Shown here in pieces: positions 18,803 to 27,996 of a stretch of 64,000 nt of DNA. Made by a program: the position numbers and the translations under genes. Each line of letters opens with the position of its first letter. Position 1 is the stretch's first letter. Origin of the DNA: Comamonas testosteroni (GTDB lineage: Bacteria > Pseudomonadota > Gammaproteobacteria > Burkholderiales > Burkholderiaceae_C); NCBI RefSeq assembly GCF_014076415.1, contig NZ_CP043568.1, positions 3,038,001 to 3,102,000 on the forward strand, given 5' to 3'. Below the pieces are notes generated by a model. It had not been told where the DNA came from and did not search any database. It saw nothing but the letters and a program-made list of their open reading frames with translations.

Positions 18803-20206
18803 TCAAGCCTTGAAAGTCAGCCAAGGCTTCAACCGCACACTCGCACGGATCAGCCCCGCCTCTTCCTGCGCCTGCAACACCGGCCCTACGGGTTTGTAGG
18901 CGCTGGGCGCTTCTTCGATCAGTCGCTCTTCACGCAAGGTGATGCATTGCCATACGGATTCGACCAGCGGCTGCTTCATGCGCCGCGTTTCCTGTCTGCG
19001 CACCTGGCGGCCCGCGCCGTGGCTGCAGGACCGCAGCCAGTCTTCATGGCCCAGACCTTTGACGAGGAAGGAGTAGTCGCCCATCGAGCCCGGAATCAGC
19101 GCCCACTGGCCGTCATGCGCGGGAGTGGAGCCCTTGCGGTGTACGTTGAACTCGCCCTCGGTCATCACCACGTTGTGGGGCACATCCACAATCAGGCGCG
19201 ATGCATCGGGCGCGGCAATGCCCGCCAGCTCTTTGCGCACCAGCTCCGCCAGCGCCATGCGGTTGAACCACGCATAGCGCGCAGCCACACCCATCGCTTG
19301 CAGATAGTCCTGCGCCAGCGCGCCGCTCAGTCCATACAGACCATGCTGGGGGTGTTTGATGCCTTGCGGCCATTGCTGCCTGGCCAGTTCCATCCAGCGA
19401 CGACCGACATAAAAACCGACATCGCGCGAGCCGGTGTGGATCATCACCGTGACATCGCCCTTCTTGAGTCCCGCGGCGTAGGCGGCATGACGATCGTAGA
19501 CTTCCTCAACCACGCAGAACTCCAGAAAGTGGTTGCCGCTTCCCAGGTCCGCGGCAGACGGCGGGCGCAGCAGCTCGCGCGCCTGCAACAGGGCTTCAGG
19601 CGCGTAGCGACTCTGGCCCGCAAAGCCTTGCAGACCCACGCACTCGGCCAGTTCGGCTTGCAGGCGATCGCGGTTCACGCCTTGCCATAGACCCACGTCA
19701 GGCAACTGTTCAATAAAGGCCTGGGGCCCCTCATCAAACAGCGCCTTGAAGCCTGCGCTGCGCACGGGCACATCGCGCCCGTTCTGCAAGATGACGCGGG
19801 TCAGTCGCTGCACGATGGTGCTTTTGTGCAGCTCGGCCTGCGCCTGCGTCAGGCCCGTGCTCAGCAGGCGTATGCCGCAGTTGATATCCGTGCCGATGGC
19901 CGCAGGAATCACGAAATCTGGCGACGTGGCCACCACCGCCCCCACGGGCGCAATGCTGCCGGGGTGAAAGTCCGGAGTGGCACAGGCTTTGCAGACCACT
20001 CCATGGCCTTGCGGGTCCGCAACCGAAGCGAAGTCCAGCAGTTGACTAACGGCTTTGTGCTCCAGCGGCAGGCTGTCGGGCAGCAAAATGGTGGCTGCTG
20101 CCTGCTCGTTATGGATTTGATAGATATTGTCTCGGTAGGAGACCTGGATGCCCTGACGTGACAGAGCTTTTTGCAGTCGGGAAAGCTTCCCGGAAGAATG
20201 CGGCAT
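18803..20206 (-). CDS. RtcB family RNA ligase
   Basis: 467 aa from the ATG at 20,206 (MPHSSGKLSRLQKALSRQGI); the frame extends upstream without family likeness. RtcB landmarks are present in order: AAIGTDINCGIRLL near residue 95 (metal-binding Cys), GSGNHFLEF near 240, IHTGSRDVGFY near 262, and SMGDYSFLVKGLG then the catalytic SHGAGR near 400. RtcB joins RNA ends with 3'-phosphate and 5'-OH using GTP and manganese. No RtcA, RtcR or PrfH gene lies beside it. It is closer to the RtcB-like paralogues than to the main RtcAB-type enzyme; the in-cell target is unknown. Confidence 0.88.
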   Translation of the reverse strand: MPHSSGKLSRLQKALSRQGIQVSYRDNIYQIHNEQAAATILLPDSLPLEHKAVSQLLDFASVADPQGHGVVCKACATPDFHPGSIAPVGAVVATSPDFVIPAAIGTDINCGIRLLSTGLTQAQAELHKSTIVQRLTRVILQNGRDVPVRSAGFKALFDEGPQAFIEQLPDVGLWQGVNRDRLQAELAECVGLQGFAGQSRYAPEALLQARELLRPPSAADLGSGNHFLEFCVVEEVYDRHAAYAAGLKKGDVTVMIHTGSRDVGFYVGRRWMELARQQWPQGIKHPQHGLYGLSGALAQDYLQAMGVAARYAWFNRMALAELVRKELAGIAAPDASRLIVDVPHNVVMTEGEFNVHRKGSTPAHDGQWALIPGSMGDYSFLVKGLGHEDWLRSCSHGAGRQVRRQETRRMKQPLVESVWQCITLREERLIEEAPSAYKPVGPVLQAQEEAGLIRASVRLKPWLTFKA

Positions 20207-20356
20207 GATGCTGATAAAAACAGGTACGCAACAGAGCATCTCCGAATCTGGGAGATGCAACGCACCTTCGAGCAGCAGCATCAAGAAGGACTGATAGACT
20301 GCAGATTCTAACGAGTAACTGCCGGGCCGCCTAACCGGCGTTGCTAATATGCTGCA

Positions 20357-20929
20357 ATGCGCAATGCAATTCGGTCCTTTCAGATTCCCGCACCACTGCA
20401 GACTTTGTATGACACAGCTGCAGCCATGGGCCCGCTGTTCGGCCTGTCGCCCGAAGCCGTTTTTGGGGACTGTGGCCTGCGACTGGAGATCCCCCCTGTA
20501 CCCAGTTACATCGATTGGTGCACGCCGCGCAATGTGATGACGTTTGCGACAACGGGCTGCGACAGCGTTCATTACAGCTATCTGGTCGATGAGCGCCTAC
20601 CCGATAGCGTCTGCCCCATCGTCATGACACTGCCCTGCGTGAACGAATTGAGCTGGGTGATTGCCGAGAACTTTCAGGAGTTCTTTGACTACGGCTACTA
20701 CGCGGGCTGGCTCGAACTGGAACAGCTGTACTACGAAGATGAAAAAGGCGAAGCCTGCTTTCACGAGGCAAGTCAGTCGTTGAAAAAGCTCGGCATGCAG
20801 CAACTGCCGCTGCTGCACGAAGCGCTGAATATGCAGGCTGTGCTGCCGACGCTGAAACGCTTTTGCGACCTGCAGAAAAAATACCAAGCCCTGTTGAATA
20901 TTCCACCCATGCCGCCAGAGCATGCCTGA
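20357..20929 (+). CDS. Hypothetical protein, 190 aa
   Basis: 190 aa starting MRNAIRSFQIPAPLQTLYDT. It is rich in aromatic residues and acidic, with AGWLELEQLYYEDEKGEACF and NELSWVIAENFQEFFDYGYY. The layout loosely recalls SMI1/KNR4 (SUKH) proteins, but I cannot confirm that. No signal peptide is visible. It is divergent from the RtcB-family gene with 150 bases between them. GC content and codon use match its neighbours, so it looks like a genuine gene. Confidence 0.65.
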   Translation: MRNAIRSFQIPAPLQTLYDTAAAMGPLFGLSPEAVFGDCGLRLEIPPVPSYIDWCTPRNVMTFATTGCDSVHYSYLVDERLPDSVCPIVMTLPCVNELSWVIAENFQEFFDYGYYAGWLELEQLYYEDEKGEACFHEASQSLKKLGMQQLPLLHEALNMQAVLPTLKRFCDLQKKYQALLNIPPMPPEHA

Positions 20930-20992
20930 TTGCGGATCCATCAATGGCATCGCTCCCATGTCCGCTGAGCGATGCCGCTCTTCATTCGGAAT

Positions 20993-21382
20993 TCAGTCCA
21001 GAAAGCGGGCAGCCACAGCAGGGTCCGGCATCATGCACTGCTCGCTTTTGCCGAACCAGTGATAGCGGTTTCTGGCGATCATTCGGTAGAGCGCATCGCG
21101 CAATGCAGAGGGTATCAACCTGATCACCGCTGTCAGTCGCCACGGCCAGCCCAGGGCGTGCAGCACGCGCAGGATGGCATCCGTGTGCTGCCAGGAGCGC
21201 TGGCCGTCCACCAGCAGCAAGGTCTGCAGACCCTCTATGCGCAAGCCTGCATCGGCCAACAGCCTGCCGCCGACCTCGCCCTGTATGGCAGCGAACTGAA
21301 AAATGCCCTGCTTGTCGTGCTTGAGCAAGAACTGCACCCAGCCATTGCACAACAGACATTGCCCATCAAAGACCACAATCAT
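20993..21382 (-). CDS. DCC family thiol-disulfide oxidoreductase-like protein
   Basis: 129 aa from the ATG at 21,382. It opens MIVVFDGQCLLCNGWVQFLL, with the DxxCxxC motif (DGQCLLC) that names the DCC family. HWFGKSEQCMMPDPAVAARF closes it. These proteins have a thioredoxin-like N-terminus and uncharacterised redox roles. The start overlaps the stop of the DUF4166 gene in ATGA, so it is the last member of a three-gene operon. Confidence 0.88.
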   Translation of the reverse strand: MIVVFDGQCLLCNGWVQFLLKHDKQGIFQFAAIQGEVGGRLLADAGLRIEGLQTLLLVDGQRSWQHTDAILRVLHALGWPWRLTAVIRLIPSALRDALYRMIARNRYHWFGKSEQCMMPDPAVAARFLD

Positions 21383-21924
21383 GTTTTTTCCTCGGGCAGC
21401 AACAGATAGCCACGATAACTGGCCACCACGCCAATCAGGGGGACGGCCGCTTCGACATGAAATTGCATGTGCTTCCCGGCTCCGGCTTCTTCGGCCACGA
21501 TGCGCGGCGCCAGCCAGCCCGGGCATGGGAAACCCAGAAAATACAGACGCTGCAGTCGCATGAGGAGCCGTCCATCTACCGCCTGCAAGGCAAAGCACAA
21601 TCGCGCCAGGCCAAGGCGCTCGATCAGGTGGCCATTGTGCAACTGCATGGTTGAGCGCATGAGCTGCGAGGGGAAGATGCGAATCCAGGTTTCCGCCTCG
21701 GGACTGGCCTGCAGTTCGAAATGAATCGTCCCCTCGCTGGCGGCGCGTGGCGTGCCCAGAGCCAGCGCCAGCAGCTTGGCCGCCAGAGTCCGGGGGGCGC
21801 CGGTCTGCACCCTGCCCTGGAGCTGATGCTCACCCTGAAGGACGTGAAAGCGCTGCAGGGCGGCATCGAGCTTGCAGAACTCATCGCCCATGGCCTGCTG
21901 AAACAAAGAAGCGCTCTGCATCAT
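21379..21924 (-). CDS. DUF4166 domain protein
   Basis: 181 aa from the ATG at 21,924, which overlaps the preceding stop by one base (TGATG). It shows the DUF4166 features as I recall them: FQQAMGDEFCKLDAALQRFH at the start, RIFPSQLMRSTMQLHNGHLI in the middle and GYLLLPEEKT at the end. The domain is of unknown function and in many bacteria is fused to a saccharopine dehydrogenase-like protein. Here it is a separate gene directly after one, which keeps the same association. Confidence 0.82.
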   Translation of the reverse strand: MMQSASLFQQAMGDEFCKLDAALQRFHVLQGEHQLQGRVQTGAPRTLAAKLLALALGTPRAASEGTIHFELQASPEAETWIRIFPSQLMRSTMQLHNGHLIERLGLARLCFALQAVDGRLLMRLQRLYFLGFPCPGWLAPRIVAEEAGAGKHMQFHVEAAVPLIGVVASYRGYLLLPEEKT

Positions 21925-23036
21925 CAATCCAGTCTCCGCATCTGAATATCCAGCCCCTGCGCTTCGTCCACAAAGTCCTGCAGCGTCAGCAGCCCCACGC
22001 AAGGCCTGGCGCCTGGCTCCAGCGGCGCACCCAAAGCCAGCTTGCGTACCAGCGCACTGGCAGCCAGCGTGGGAACATAGGGCCCGTCGCCCGAGCCTGC
22101 CATAAGCACCCAGCAGCGCTGGCAGGCTTGCCCCGTTGCATCCAGGCCACTGACCGTGACATGCATGGCCCCTGCATCGCTGCCCCAGCTCTTGAACCAG
22201 TCCGCCATGCGCTTGAGCCTGCGCGCATGTGCAGACCAGTCCCGCACCAGCCCTCTGTGAGCCAGCCAGGCCATGGCATTCATCCCACGCTGCAAGAACG
22301 ACAGCTCAAGCCCGGCACCGAATCTGATGGAAGGACTTCCTTCATAGCGAAGCGGTAACAGCGCGAGATCCGGTATATCGCAGGCCGACAGCAGCCGCCG
22401 CCCAACAGGAGCCGGATAGTCATGCCCATAGCTGCGTAGCCAGCCAATCAAGGCTTGCTGCCCGGAACCAGGCAGCGGTTTGCCACAATAGCTGAGGATG
22501 GCAGCGACTGTAGACAGGCCTCTATCCGTACGATTGCCTGGGCTGATGCCTATGTCGAGATCGCTGACGCGAGCCATGCCCGAAGCCAGCGCATCCACAA
22601 CCGCCGAGGACAGCGCAGGTACCGAGCTGGCACCACTGAGCAGCAGCACGCCCGCAGCTCTGGCCTGCGGATCGAGCACATCGATGCCGCAGACAAAGTC
22701 ACGCCCATCGGCCAGGTCCACATAGTGGACGCCGGCGTCGGCGCAAGCTCGGGCCACGCGGTAGTCCTGCCCCTGAAACGGGCCCGAGGTGTGAATGAGC
22801 GCATCCACCTCCAGCGCCTTGAGCCTCTCCTCCAGGCCCCGCACCATCACGTCCAGCACTGCGTGGCTCAGGCTTGAGCAAGCATTCGGGGCCAGACTTT
22901 CAACCAGCGCCTGCGCCGCAGAGACCGAGCGCCCTGCCACCACAATGTGCAAACCGGTTTGCCTGGCCAGCCTGGCAACCAGCCGGCTGCCGAAGAAGCC
23001 GTAAGCACCGATGACCATGACCTTGTATTCACGCAT
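21924..23036 (-). CDS. Saccharopine dehydrogenase-like NAD(P)-binding protein
   Basis: 370 aa. The nucleotide-binding motif VMVIGAYGFFGSRLVARLA is at the N-terminus, then VDALIHTSGPFQGQDYRVAR and HYVDLADGRDFV. This fits the saccharopine dehydrogenase NADP-binding superfamily, whose members often act as oxidoreductases on unknown substrates. It is the first gene of the operon with DUF4166 and DCC; all three are translationally coupled. The redox-like nature of two of the three suggests a common small-molecule or envelope reaction. Confidence 0.85.
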   Translation of the reverse strand: MREYKVMVIGAYGFFGSRLVARLARQTGLHIVVAGRSVSAAQALVESLAPNACSSLSHAVLDVMVRGLEERLKALEVDALIHTSGPFQGQDYRVARACADAGVHYVDLADGRDFVCGIDVLDPQARAAGVLLLSGASSVPALSSAVVDALASGMARVSDLDIGISPGNRTDRGLSTVAAILSYCGKPLPGSGQQALIGWLRSYGHDYPAPVGRRLLSACDIPDLALLPLRYEGSPSIRFGAGLELSFLQRGMNAMAWLAHRGLVRDWSAHARRLKRMADWFKSWGSDAGAMHVTVSGLDATGQACQRCWVLMAGSGDGPYVPTLAASALVRKLALGAPLEPGARPCVGLLTLQDFVDEAQGLDIQMRRLD

Positions 23037-23130
23037 GCCTCAGTGTAGCGGGATGCGGGTTTCGCTCCGGAGCGCAAGCCCGGCAACGGCGAGCCGGCTC
23101 TGCCGCGCTCATGGCTCGGCCACAGCCTGG

Positions 23131-24453
23131 TCAAAGCCCGTACTTGCGAATCTTGTCGTGCAGCGTTGTCTTGGGAGTGTGAAGCGCCTGGGCCGTGCGC
23201 GTCAGGCTACCTTCGTTGTTGCGCAAGGCCTCCGAAATCAGGGAACGCTCTATGGACTCCATGGTTGCCGCCAACGAAGCCGCTGCCTCGGGCGTCGTAC
23301 CGGACGGGGACAGGCCGGCATCCAGCCCCAGCGTGATGCGCTCGGCCGTGTTGCGCAGCTCGCGCACATTGCCTGGCCAGTCGTGGGCAAGCAGTGCCTG
23401 CAGACGCTGCTGCGTCAGCTCTGCCACAGGGCGCTGGTGGCGGGCAGCGGCCTGCAACGCGAAATGCTCGAACAGCAGCGCAACATCCTCGCGGCGCTCG
23501 CGCAGCGGGGGCAGGTTCACGGTTACCACATTGAGACGGTAATAAAGATCGGAGCGAAACAGGCCCTGACGGCTGAGTTCCAGCAAATCGACCTTGGTTG
23601 CAGCAATCACACGGCAGTCGACGGGAATGAGCGTGTTCGAGCCCAGGCGCTCCAGCACTCTTTCCTGCAGCACGCGCAGCAGCTTGGCCTGCATGGCCAG
23701 GGGCATGCTTTCGATCTCGTCAAGAAACAAGGTGCCGCCGCTGGCATGTTCGATCTTGCCGATGCGCTTTTTGCCCGCGCCGGTAAAGGCCCCGGCCTCG
23801 CTGCCGAACATTTCGCTATCAAACAGCGTCTCCGGCAGGCCGCCGCAGTTGATCGCGACAAAATTGCCTCTCTTGCGCCGGCTGGATTCATGCAGGCTGC
23901 GCGCGACTCTTTCCTTGCCGGTGCCCGTTTCCCCCCAGATCAGCACATCGGCCTCGCTGGCCGCAAGGCTTTGCAATGTGCTGCGCAGCTGCTGCATGGG
24001 AAGCGAGCGCCCCAGCAACTGGTGCTGCAACACATCCCGACTTTGTAGCTGCTGGCGCAGGCTGCGCACCTCCAGCACCAGGCGACGGCGCTCCAGCGCA
24101 CGGCGCACGGCGTCCACAAGGCGCTCGGGCGCAAACGGTTTCTCCAGAAAATCGGCAGCGCCATCCTTCATGGCTTGCACGGCCATGGAGATATCGCCAT
24201 GACCTGTGATGAGAATCACGGGCAGCTCGGCATCCAGCACGCGGACGGCGGCCAGCAGCCCAAGGCCGCTCATCTGCGGCAAGCGGATGTCGCTGACCAC
24301 GATGCCGGCAAAATCCGGGGACAGGTGCTTTTGCGCCTGCTCGGCACTGCTCACGCAGACGCAGTCCAGACCCTCGAGACGCATGGTCTGCTCGCAGGCC
24401 ATGGCGACATCGGCATCGTCTTCAACGATCAGGACTTTGAGGGAAGGGTTCAT
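23131..24453 (-). CDS. dctD: C4-dicarboxylate response regulator DctD
   Basis: 440 aa. A receiver domain (VLIVEDDADVAMACEQTMRL, phosphorylation site in VVSDIRLPQ near residue 55) leads to an AAA+ sigma-54 activator domain with GETGTGKE near 170, the sigma-54 contact loop GAFTGA near 220 and GGTLFLDEIESMPL near 240. A Fis-type helix-turn-helix (GSLTRTAQALHTPKTTLHDK) ends it. It starts 13 bases after the dctB stop. DctD activates dctA transcription by remodelling RNA polymerase-sigma-54, in response to DctB. Confidence 0.93.
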   Translation of the reverse strand: MNPSLKVLIVEDDADVAMACEQTMRLEGLDCVCVSSAEQAQKHLSPDFAGIVVSDIRLPQMSGLGLLAAVRVLDAELPVILITGHGDISMAVQAMKDGAADFLEKPFAPERLVDAVRRALERRRLVLEVRSLRQQLQSRDVLQHQLLGRSLPMQQLRSTLQSLAASEADVLIWGETGTGKERVARSLHESSRRKRGNFVAINCGGLPETLFDSEMFGSEAGAFTGAGKKRIGKIEHASGGTLFLDEIESMPLAMQAKLLRVLQERVLERLGSNTLIPVDCRVIAATKVDLLELSRQGLFRSDLYYRLNVVTVNLPPLRERREDVALLFEHFALQAAARHQRPVAELTQQRLQALLAHDWPGNVRELRNTAERITLGLDAGLSPSGTTPEAAASLAATMESIERSLISEALRNNEGSLTRTAQALHTPKTTLHDKIRKYGL

Positions 24454-24466
24454 GGGCTGCAGGCAA

Positions 24467-26341
24467 TCAGGACAGCGGCCGAGTATCCACCAAGGGCAGG
24501 CTCAGCGTGAAGATGGCCCCGCCTTCCGGATGGTTGCCCCCCGTCAGGCTGCCGCCTGCGGCCTGGGCGATCTCGGCCGACAAAGGCAGGCCCAGACCCA
24601 AGCCCAGTCCCTCTGGCTTGGTCGTGAAAAAAGGCTCGAACAGTCTCGCTTGCGCCTGATCGCTGAGTCCGGGGCCATGGTCGCGCACCGTGATCTGCGC
24701 CCAGGCACCGGAACGCTTGCAGGCAATTTCCACGCACCGCGTATTGCCGCCCTGCACGGCGTCCAGCGCATTGCTCAACAGATTGATCAACACCTGCTGT
24801 ACGCGATTGGCATCGCACCAGGCGCTCAGCGCGAGATCCGAGGGCTGTCGCACGATCATGGCGCCGCTTTGGGCAATGCGCGGCTCCATGAGGGACAGAG
24901 CGCCATCGACCACCTTGGCCAGTTCAACCGGCTCGGGCTGGCCTGCGGACTTGCGGGCAAAGTTGCGCAACTGCCCGGTAATACGTCCCATGCGCTCGGT
25001 CAGCTCCGCCATGCGCTGCAGATTGCTTTGCACCATCTCGCTCTGACCGCGTTCCAGAAAGCGCTGACTGTTACCGGCCAGCGCCCGCAAGGCCGCCAGG
25101 GGCTGATTAAGCTCATGGGCCACTTCCGTAGAGAGCTGACCGATGACGGCCAGTTTGCCAGCCTGTACCAACTCGTCCTGCGCAGCGCGCAGCGTGGTCT
25201 CGGCCTGCACGCGCTCCATCACCTCCTGCTGCAGCGCCACATTGGCACTCTGCAGATCGGCTGTGCGCTGCTGCACCTTGTTTTCCAGCACCTCGTTGGC
25301 CTGTTTCAGAGCTTGCTGGGCCGCCAGTTGCTCACGCACATGTCTGCGCCGCTGGTACAGCAAAGCTCCCAGCAAAAGCATCAATGCAATCAACGCCCCC
25401 GTCACCCAGGCGCGACTGGCCGCCAACTGCAGTGCAACGCTCAGGGGGGAGAGCACGGTAATCTGCCAGGGCGTGCCGGCCATAGGTCTGGACTGGGCCA
25501 GAAAGCGGCCTGCGCTCTGGTCTGCCGCAGCGTCCTTGACATCGGGAATGCTCACCTGCCTGACGCCCGTGACACTGCTCATGCCGCGCCAGCCCAGAGG
25601 CCGCAGGTTCAGGCGGTTGTATTTCTGCGAAGCTTCCAGCTCGGCACGCCTTGCCTCATCCAGCGGCAGCAAGGTGGCAAAGCGCCAGGCGGGCATGTTG
25701 CTGAGAATGACCACGGTATTTTCATCGCTGACCAGTACCGGAGACTCTGCGCTGGCCCAGGATTGTTCGAGCTGCGCCAGCCCGACCTTGACCACCACCA
25801 CGCCATGCATCTCGCCCTGCCCCAAGGTAGTGGTCAAGTAATAGCCGGGCTCGCCGCGCGTGGTGCCCACGCCGAAGTAGCGCCCGCGCCCTTCTCGCAA
25901 TGCCTGCTGGACATAGGGCCTGAAACCGAGGTTCTCGCCCACAAAACTGTCGGCGCGGCGCCAATTGCTGGCAGCCAGCACGTGACCGTCGTGATCGAGC
26001 ATGTAGACGCTGAGGGTGCCCGCACGACGGCTCAGCTCCTCCAGATAGAGATTGGCGCGAGACTGCAGTCTTTCGTCGAGGGGCGATTGCAGCAGCGACA
26101 GGATCTCGGGCTGCAGGGCCACGACATCGGGCAGAAAGGCAAATTTGTCGATCTCGCGCCGCAGGCTGGCAGCATAGAGATCAAGGCGGTTGTTGCCGGC
26201 AGCCACCACAGTCTCGAGACCGATCTTGACAAAGCCCTGATAGCCCAGCCAGCCGCCCAGGCTGCTTGCAGCCAGCCAGAGCAGGATCAGCAAAACAGCA
26301 CGCAGGCGCGGAGGCAGGAAAGCTAACATGGTGCGAACCAT
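24467..26341 (-). CDS. dctB: C4-dicarboxylate sensor histidine kinase DctB
   Basis: 624 aa from the ATG at 26,341; an ATG 12 bases later is also possible. A membrane segment near residues 12-32 and another near 303-322 enclose a PDC-type periplasmic sensor (SVYMLDHDGHVLAASNWRRA near residue 110). A coiled linker then leads to the kinase core: phosphoacceptor STEVAHELNQPLAALRALAG near 405 and ATP-site boxes NLLSNALDAV, RDHGPGLSD and GLGLGLGLPLS. It senses C4-dicarboxylates and phosphorylates DctD. It follows dctA by 50 bases. Confidence 0.92.
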   Translation of the reverse strand: MVRTMLAFLPPRLRAVLLILLWLAASSLGGWLGYQGFVKIGLETVVAAGNNRLDLYAASLRREIDKFAFLPDVVALQPEILSLLQSPLDERLQSRANLYLEELSRRAGTLSVYMLDHDGHVLAASNWRRADSFVGENLGFRPYVQQALREGRGRYFGVGTTRGEPGYYLTTTLGQGEMHGVVVVKVGLAQLEQSWASAESPVLVSDENTVVILSNMPAWRFATLLPLDEARRAELEASQKYNRLNLRPLGWRGMSSVTGVRQVSIPDVKDAAADQSAGRFLAQSRPMAGTPWQITVLSPLSVALQLAASRAWVTGALIALMLLLGALLYQRRRHVREQLAAQQALKQANEVLENKVQQRTADLQSANVALQQEVMERVQAETTLRAAQDELVQAGKLAVIGQLSTEVAHELNQPLAALRALAGNSQRFLERGQSEMVQSNLQRMAELTERMGRITGQLRNFARKSAGQPEPVELAKVVDGALSLMEPRIAQSGAMIVRQPSDLALSAWCDANRVQQVLINLLSNALDAVQGGNTRCVEIACKRSGAWAQITVRDHGPGLSDQAQARLFEPFFTTKPEGLGLGLGLPLSAEIAQAAGGSLTGGNHPEGGAIFTLSLPLVDTRPLS

Positions 26342-26391
26342 GGTAGCAGCGCCCGGCACCGCAGGGGACAGGAATCCGGGCAATAGGACGA

Positions 26392-27687
26392 TCAGGCTCG
26401 GGCGCGAATGGGCTCGGGCACCAGGTGTGGCTCGACCGCCAGATCTGCGCAGGACTCCTGCTCTTCGCTGCCTTCCCATTTGGCAACCACGGCCGTGGCA
26501 ATGGCATTGCCCAGCACATTGGTCAATGTACGGCCCATGTCCAGGAAATGGTCGATGCCCAGAATCAGCAGGATGCCCGCTTCCGGCAAACCGAACATGG
26601 GCAGCACGGCGGCAACCACCACCAGCGAGGCTCGAGGCACGCCGGCAATGCCCTTGCTGGAGATCATCAGCACCAGCAGCATGGTCAGCTGCGCGGTCAG
26701 TGTCATCTCGATGCCATAGGCCTGAGAGATGAAGATGGCCAGGAAGGTGGTGTAGATCATGGAGCCATCGAGGTTGAACGAGTAACCCAGAGGCAGCACA
26801 AAGCCGGTGATACGCGGCTTGATGCCGAATTTTTCCAGCTGCTCCATGAGCTTGGGCAGCGTGGATTCGCTGCTGGCCGTGAAAAAGCCCACCAGCACCG
26901 GGCCGCGAATCAGCGAGAGCAGACGGAAGACATCCTTGCCCAGCACCAGATAGCCGGCACCGATGAGCAGCACCCACAGCGCGGCCAGCGCAATATAGAA
27001 GCCCAGCAGGAATTTGCCAAACACCAGCAGCATGCCCAGTCCGTGGGTGGCAATGGTGCCGGCCACAGAGCCGAACACTCCAACGGGCGCAAAGCGCATC
27101 ACGTAATCGGTCACGCGCAGCATGACATGCGAGGTCTCTTCCATCAGATCGACCAGCATGTGCTTTTTCTGGTGGTTCAGGTAGCCCAGAGCAATACCGA
27201 AGAACAGCGCAAACACAAGAATCTGCAACACCTCATTGGTGGCCATGGCCTCGAAGATGTTCTTGGGGAAGACATGGGTGATGAAATCCTTGAAATTCAG
27301 CGCACCTGTCTTCAGACCCAGGCTCTCGGCATTCGTGGGAAGCTCCACCGTCAGGCCATGGCCGGGCTGCAGCACATTGGCAAAAACCAGACCCAGAAAC
27401 AGCGAGCAGAACGATGCCGCGATAAACCAGCCCAGCGCACGACCACCCACTCGGCCCACAGAGCCGGCATCGCCCATATTGGCCAGCCCTGCCACCAGCG
27501 TGGCAAACACCAAGGGCGCGATGATCATCTTGATCATGCGCAGAAATACGTCGGTGAGAATGCCGAAATAGCCGGCAATGTCTTTGGCTGTCTCCGGTGT
27601 CGCGGCGTTGGCGTGGACTAGATAGCCCACAACCACACCCAGAACCATGGCCAGCAGAACCATGATGGTCAGGCGGTTGGATTTCAT
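26392..27687 (-). CDS. dctA: C4-dicarboxylate:cation symporter DctA
   Basis: 431 aa. DAACS family signatures are present: IKMIIAPLVFATLVAGLANM near residue 53, GFFTASSESTLPKLMEQLEK near 268 with the serine-rich hairpin, GYSFNLDGSMIYTTFLAIFI near 302, and DHFLDMGRTLTNVLGNAIAT near 375. It takes up succinate, fumarate and malate with protons or sodium across the inner membrane. It lies first in a dctA-dctB-dctD cluster. A good sigma-54 promoter lies 179 bases upstream, matching activation by DctD. Confidence 0.95.
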   Translation of the reverse strand: MKSNRLTIMVLLAMVLGVVVGYLVHANAATPETAKDIAGYFGILTDVFLRMIKMIIAPLVFATLVAGLANMGDAGSVGRVGGRALGWFIAASFCSLFLGLVFANVLQPGHGLTVELPTNAESLGLKTGALNFKDFITHVFPKNIFEAMATNEVLQILVFALFFGIALGYLNHQKKHMLVDLMEETSHVMLRVTDYVMRFAPVGVFGSVAGTIATHGLGMLLVFGKFLLGFYIALAALWVLLIGAGYLVLGKDVFRLLSLIRGPVLVGFFTASSESTLPKLMEQLEKFGIKPRITGFVLPLGYSFNLDGSMIYTTFLAIFISQAYGIEMTLTAQLTMLLVLMISSKGIAGVPRASLVVVAAVLPMFGLPEAGILLILGIDHFLDMGRTLTNVLGNAIATAVVAKWEGSEEQESCADLAVEPHLVPEPIRARA

Positions 27688-27865
27688 TTCTTGGAATCTT
27701 GGTATGCGTTGTTTGAGCCACTACCTGAATCCAGGCCATGCAGGCACCGGGTTCTGGCAGCGACAACAAACCGAGACGGACCGCAGACGGAACCGAGGTT
27801 TCGTCAGCCAGGTCCAGTCCCAGTCTCACTTGGTCAGCCGCAATGAAGCGGCGTGCCGTCCTTTA

Positions 27866-27881
27866 AGCACATACCGTGCCA
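27866..27881 (-). promoter_or_regulatory. Sigma-54 promoter of dctA
   Basis: On the minus strand the sequence TGGCACGGTATGTGCT matches the -24/-12 pattern, with GG and GC ten bases apart. It lies upstream of dctA, whose expected activator, the sigma-54-dependent DctD, is encoded in the same cluster. Confidence 0.75.
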
Positions 27882-27947
27882 GCCAAGAAATCACGTCCAA
27901 GTCTTTGATTTGCTTATATTCAAAATACTTTTTTGCATAACCGTAAT

Positions 27948-27988
27948 CGGATTTCCGGACGGTATCCGAATTGATGTACGGAATTCCG
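27948..27988. promoter_or_regulatory. Cluster of CGGAnnTCCG palindromes, candidate DctD binding sites
   Basis: CGGATTTCCG (27,948-27,957), CGGTATCCG (27,960-27,968) and the perfect palindrome CGGAATTCCG (27,979-27,988) lie 65-120 bases upstream of the sigma-54 promoter, where an enhancer protein would bind. The cluster is also just after a thioesterase gene, so it could instead form part of its terminator. Confidence 0.45.
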
Positions 27989-27996
27989 AACTGGAC

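Noticed and set aside
24206..26326. 706-aa plus-strand open frame over dctD and dctB
   Set aside because: Shadow of the kinase and regulator genes. It crosses two genes and has no domain.
27948..27988. Terminator of the thioesterase gene
   Set aside because: A stem is possible, but there is no proper T-run and three separate palindromes at promoter-upstream distance fit activator sites better. This remains uncertain.
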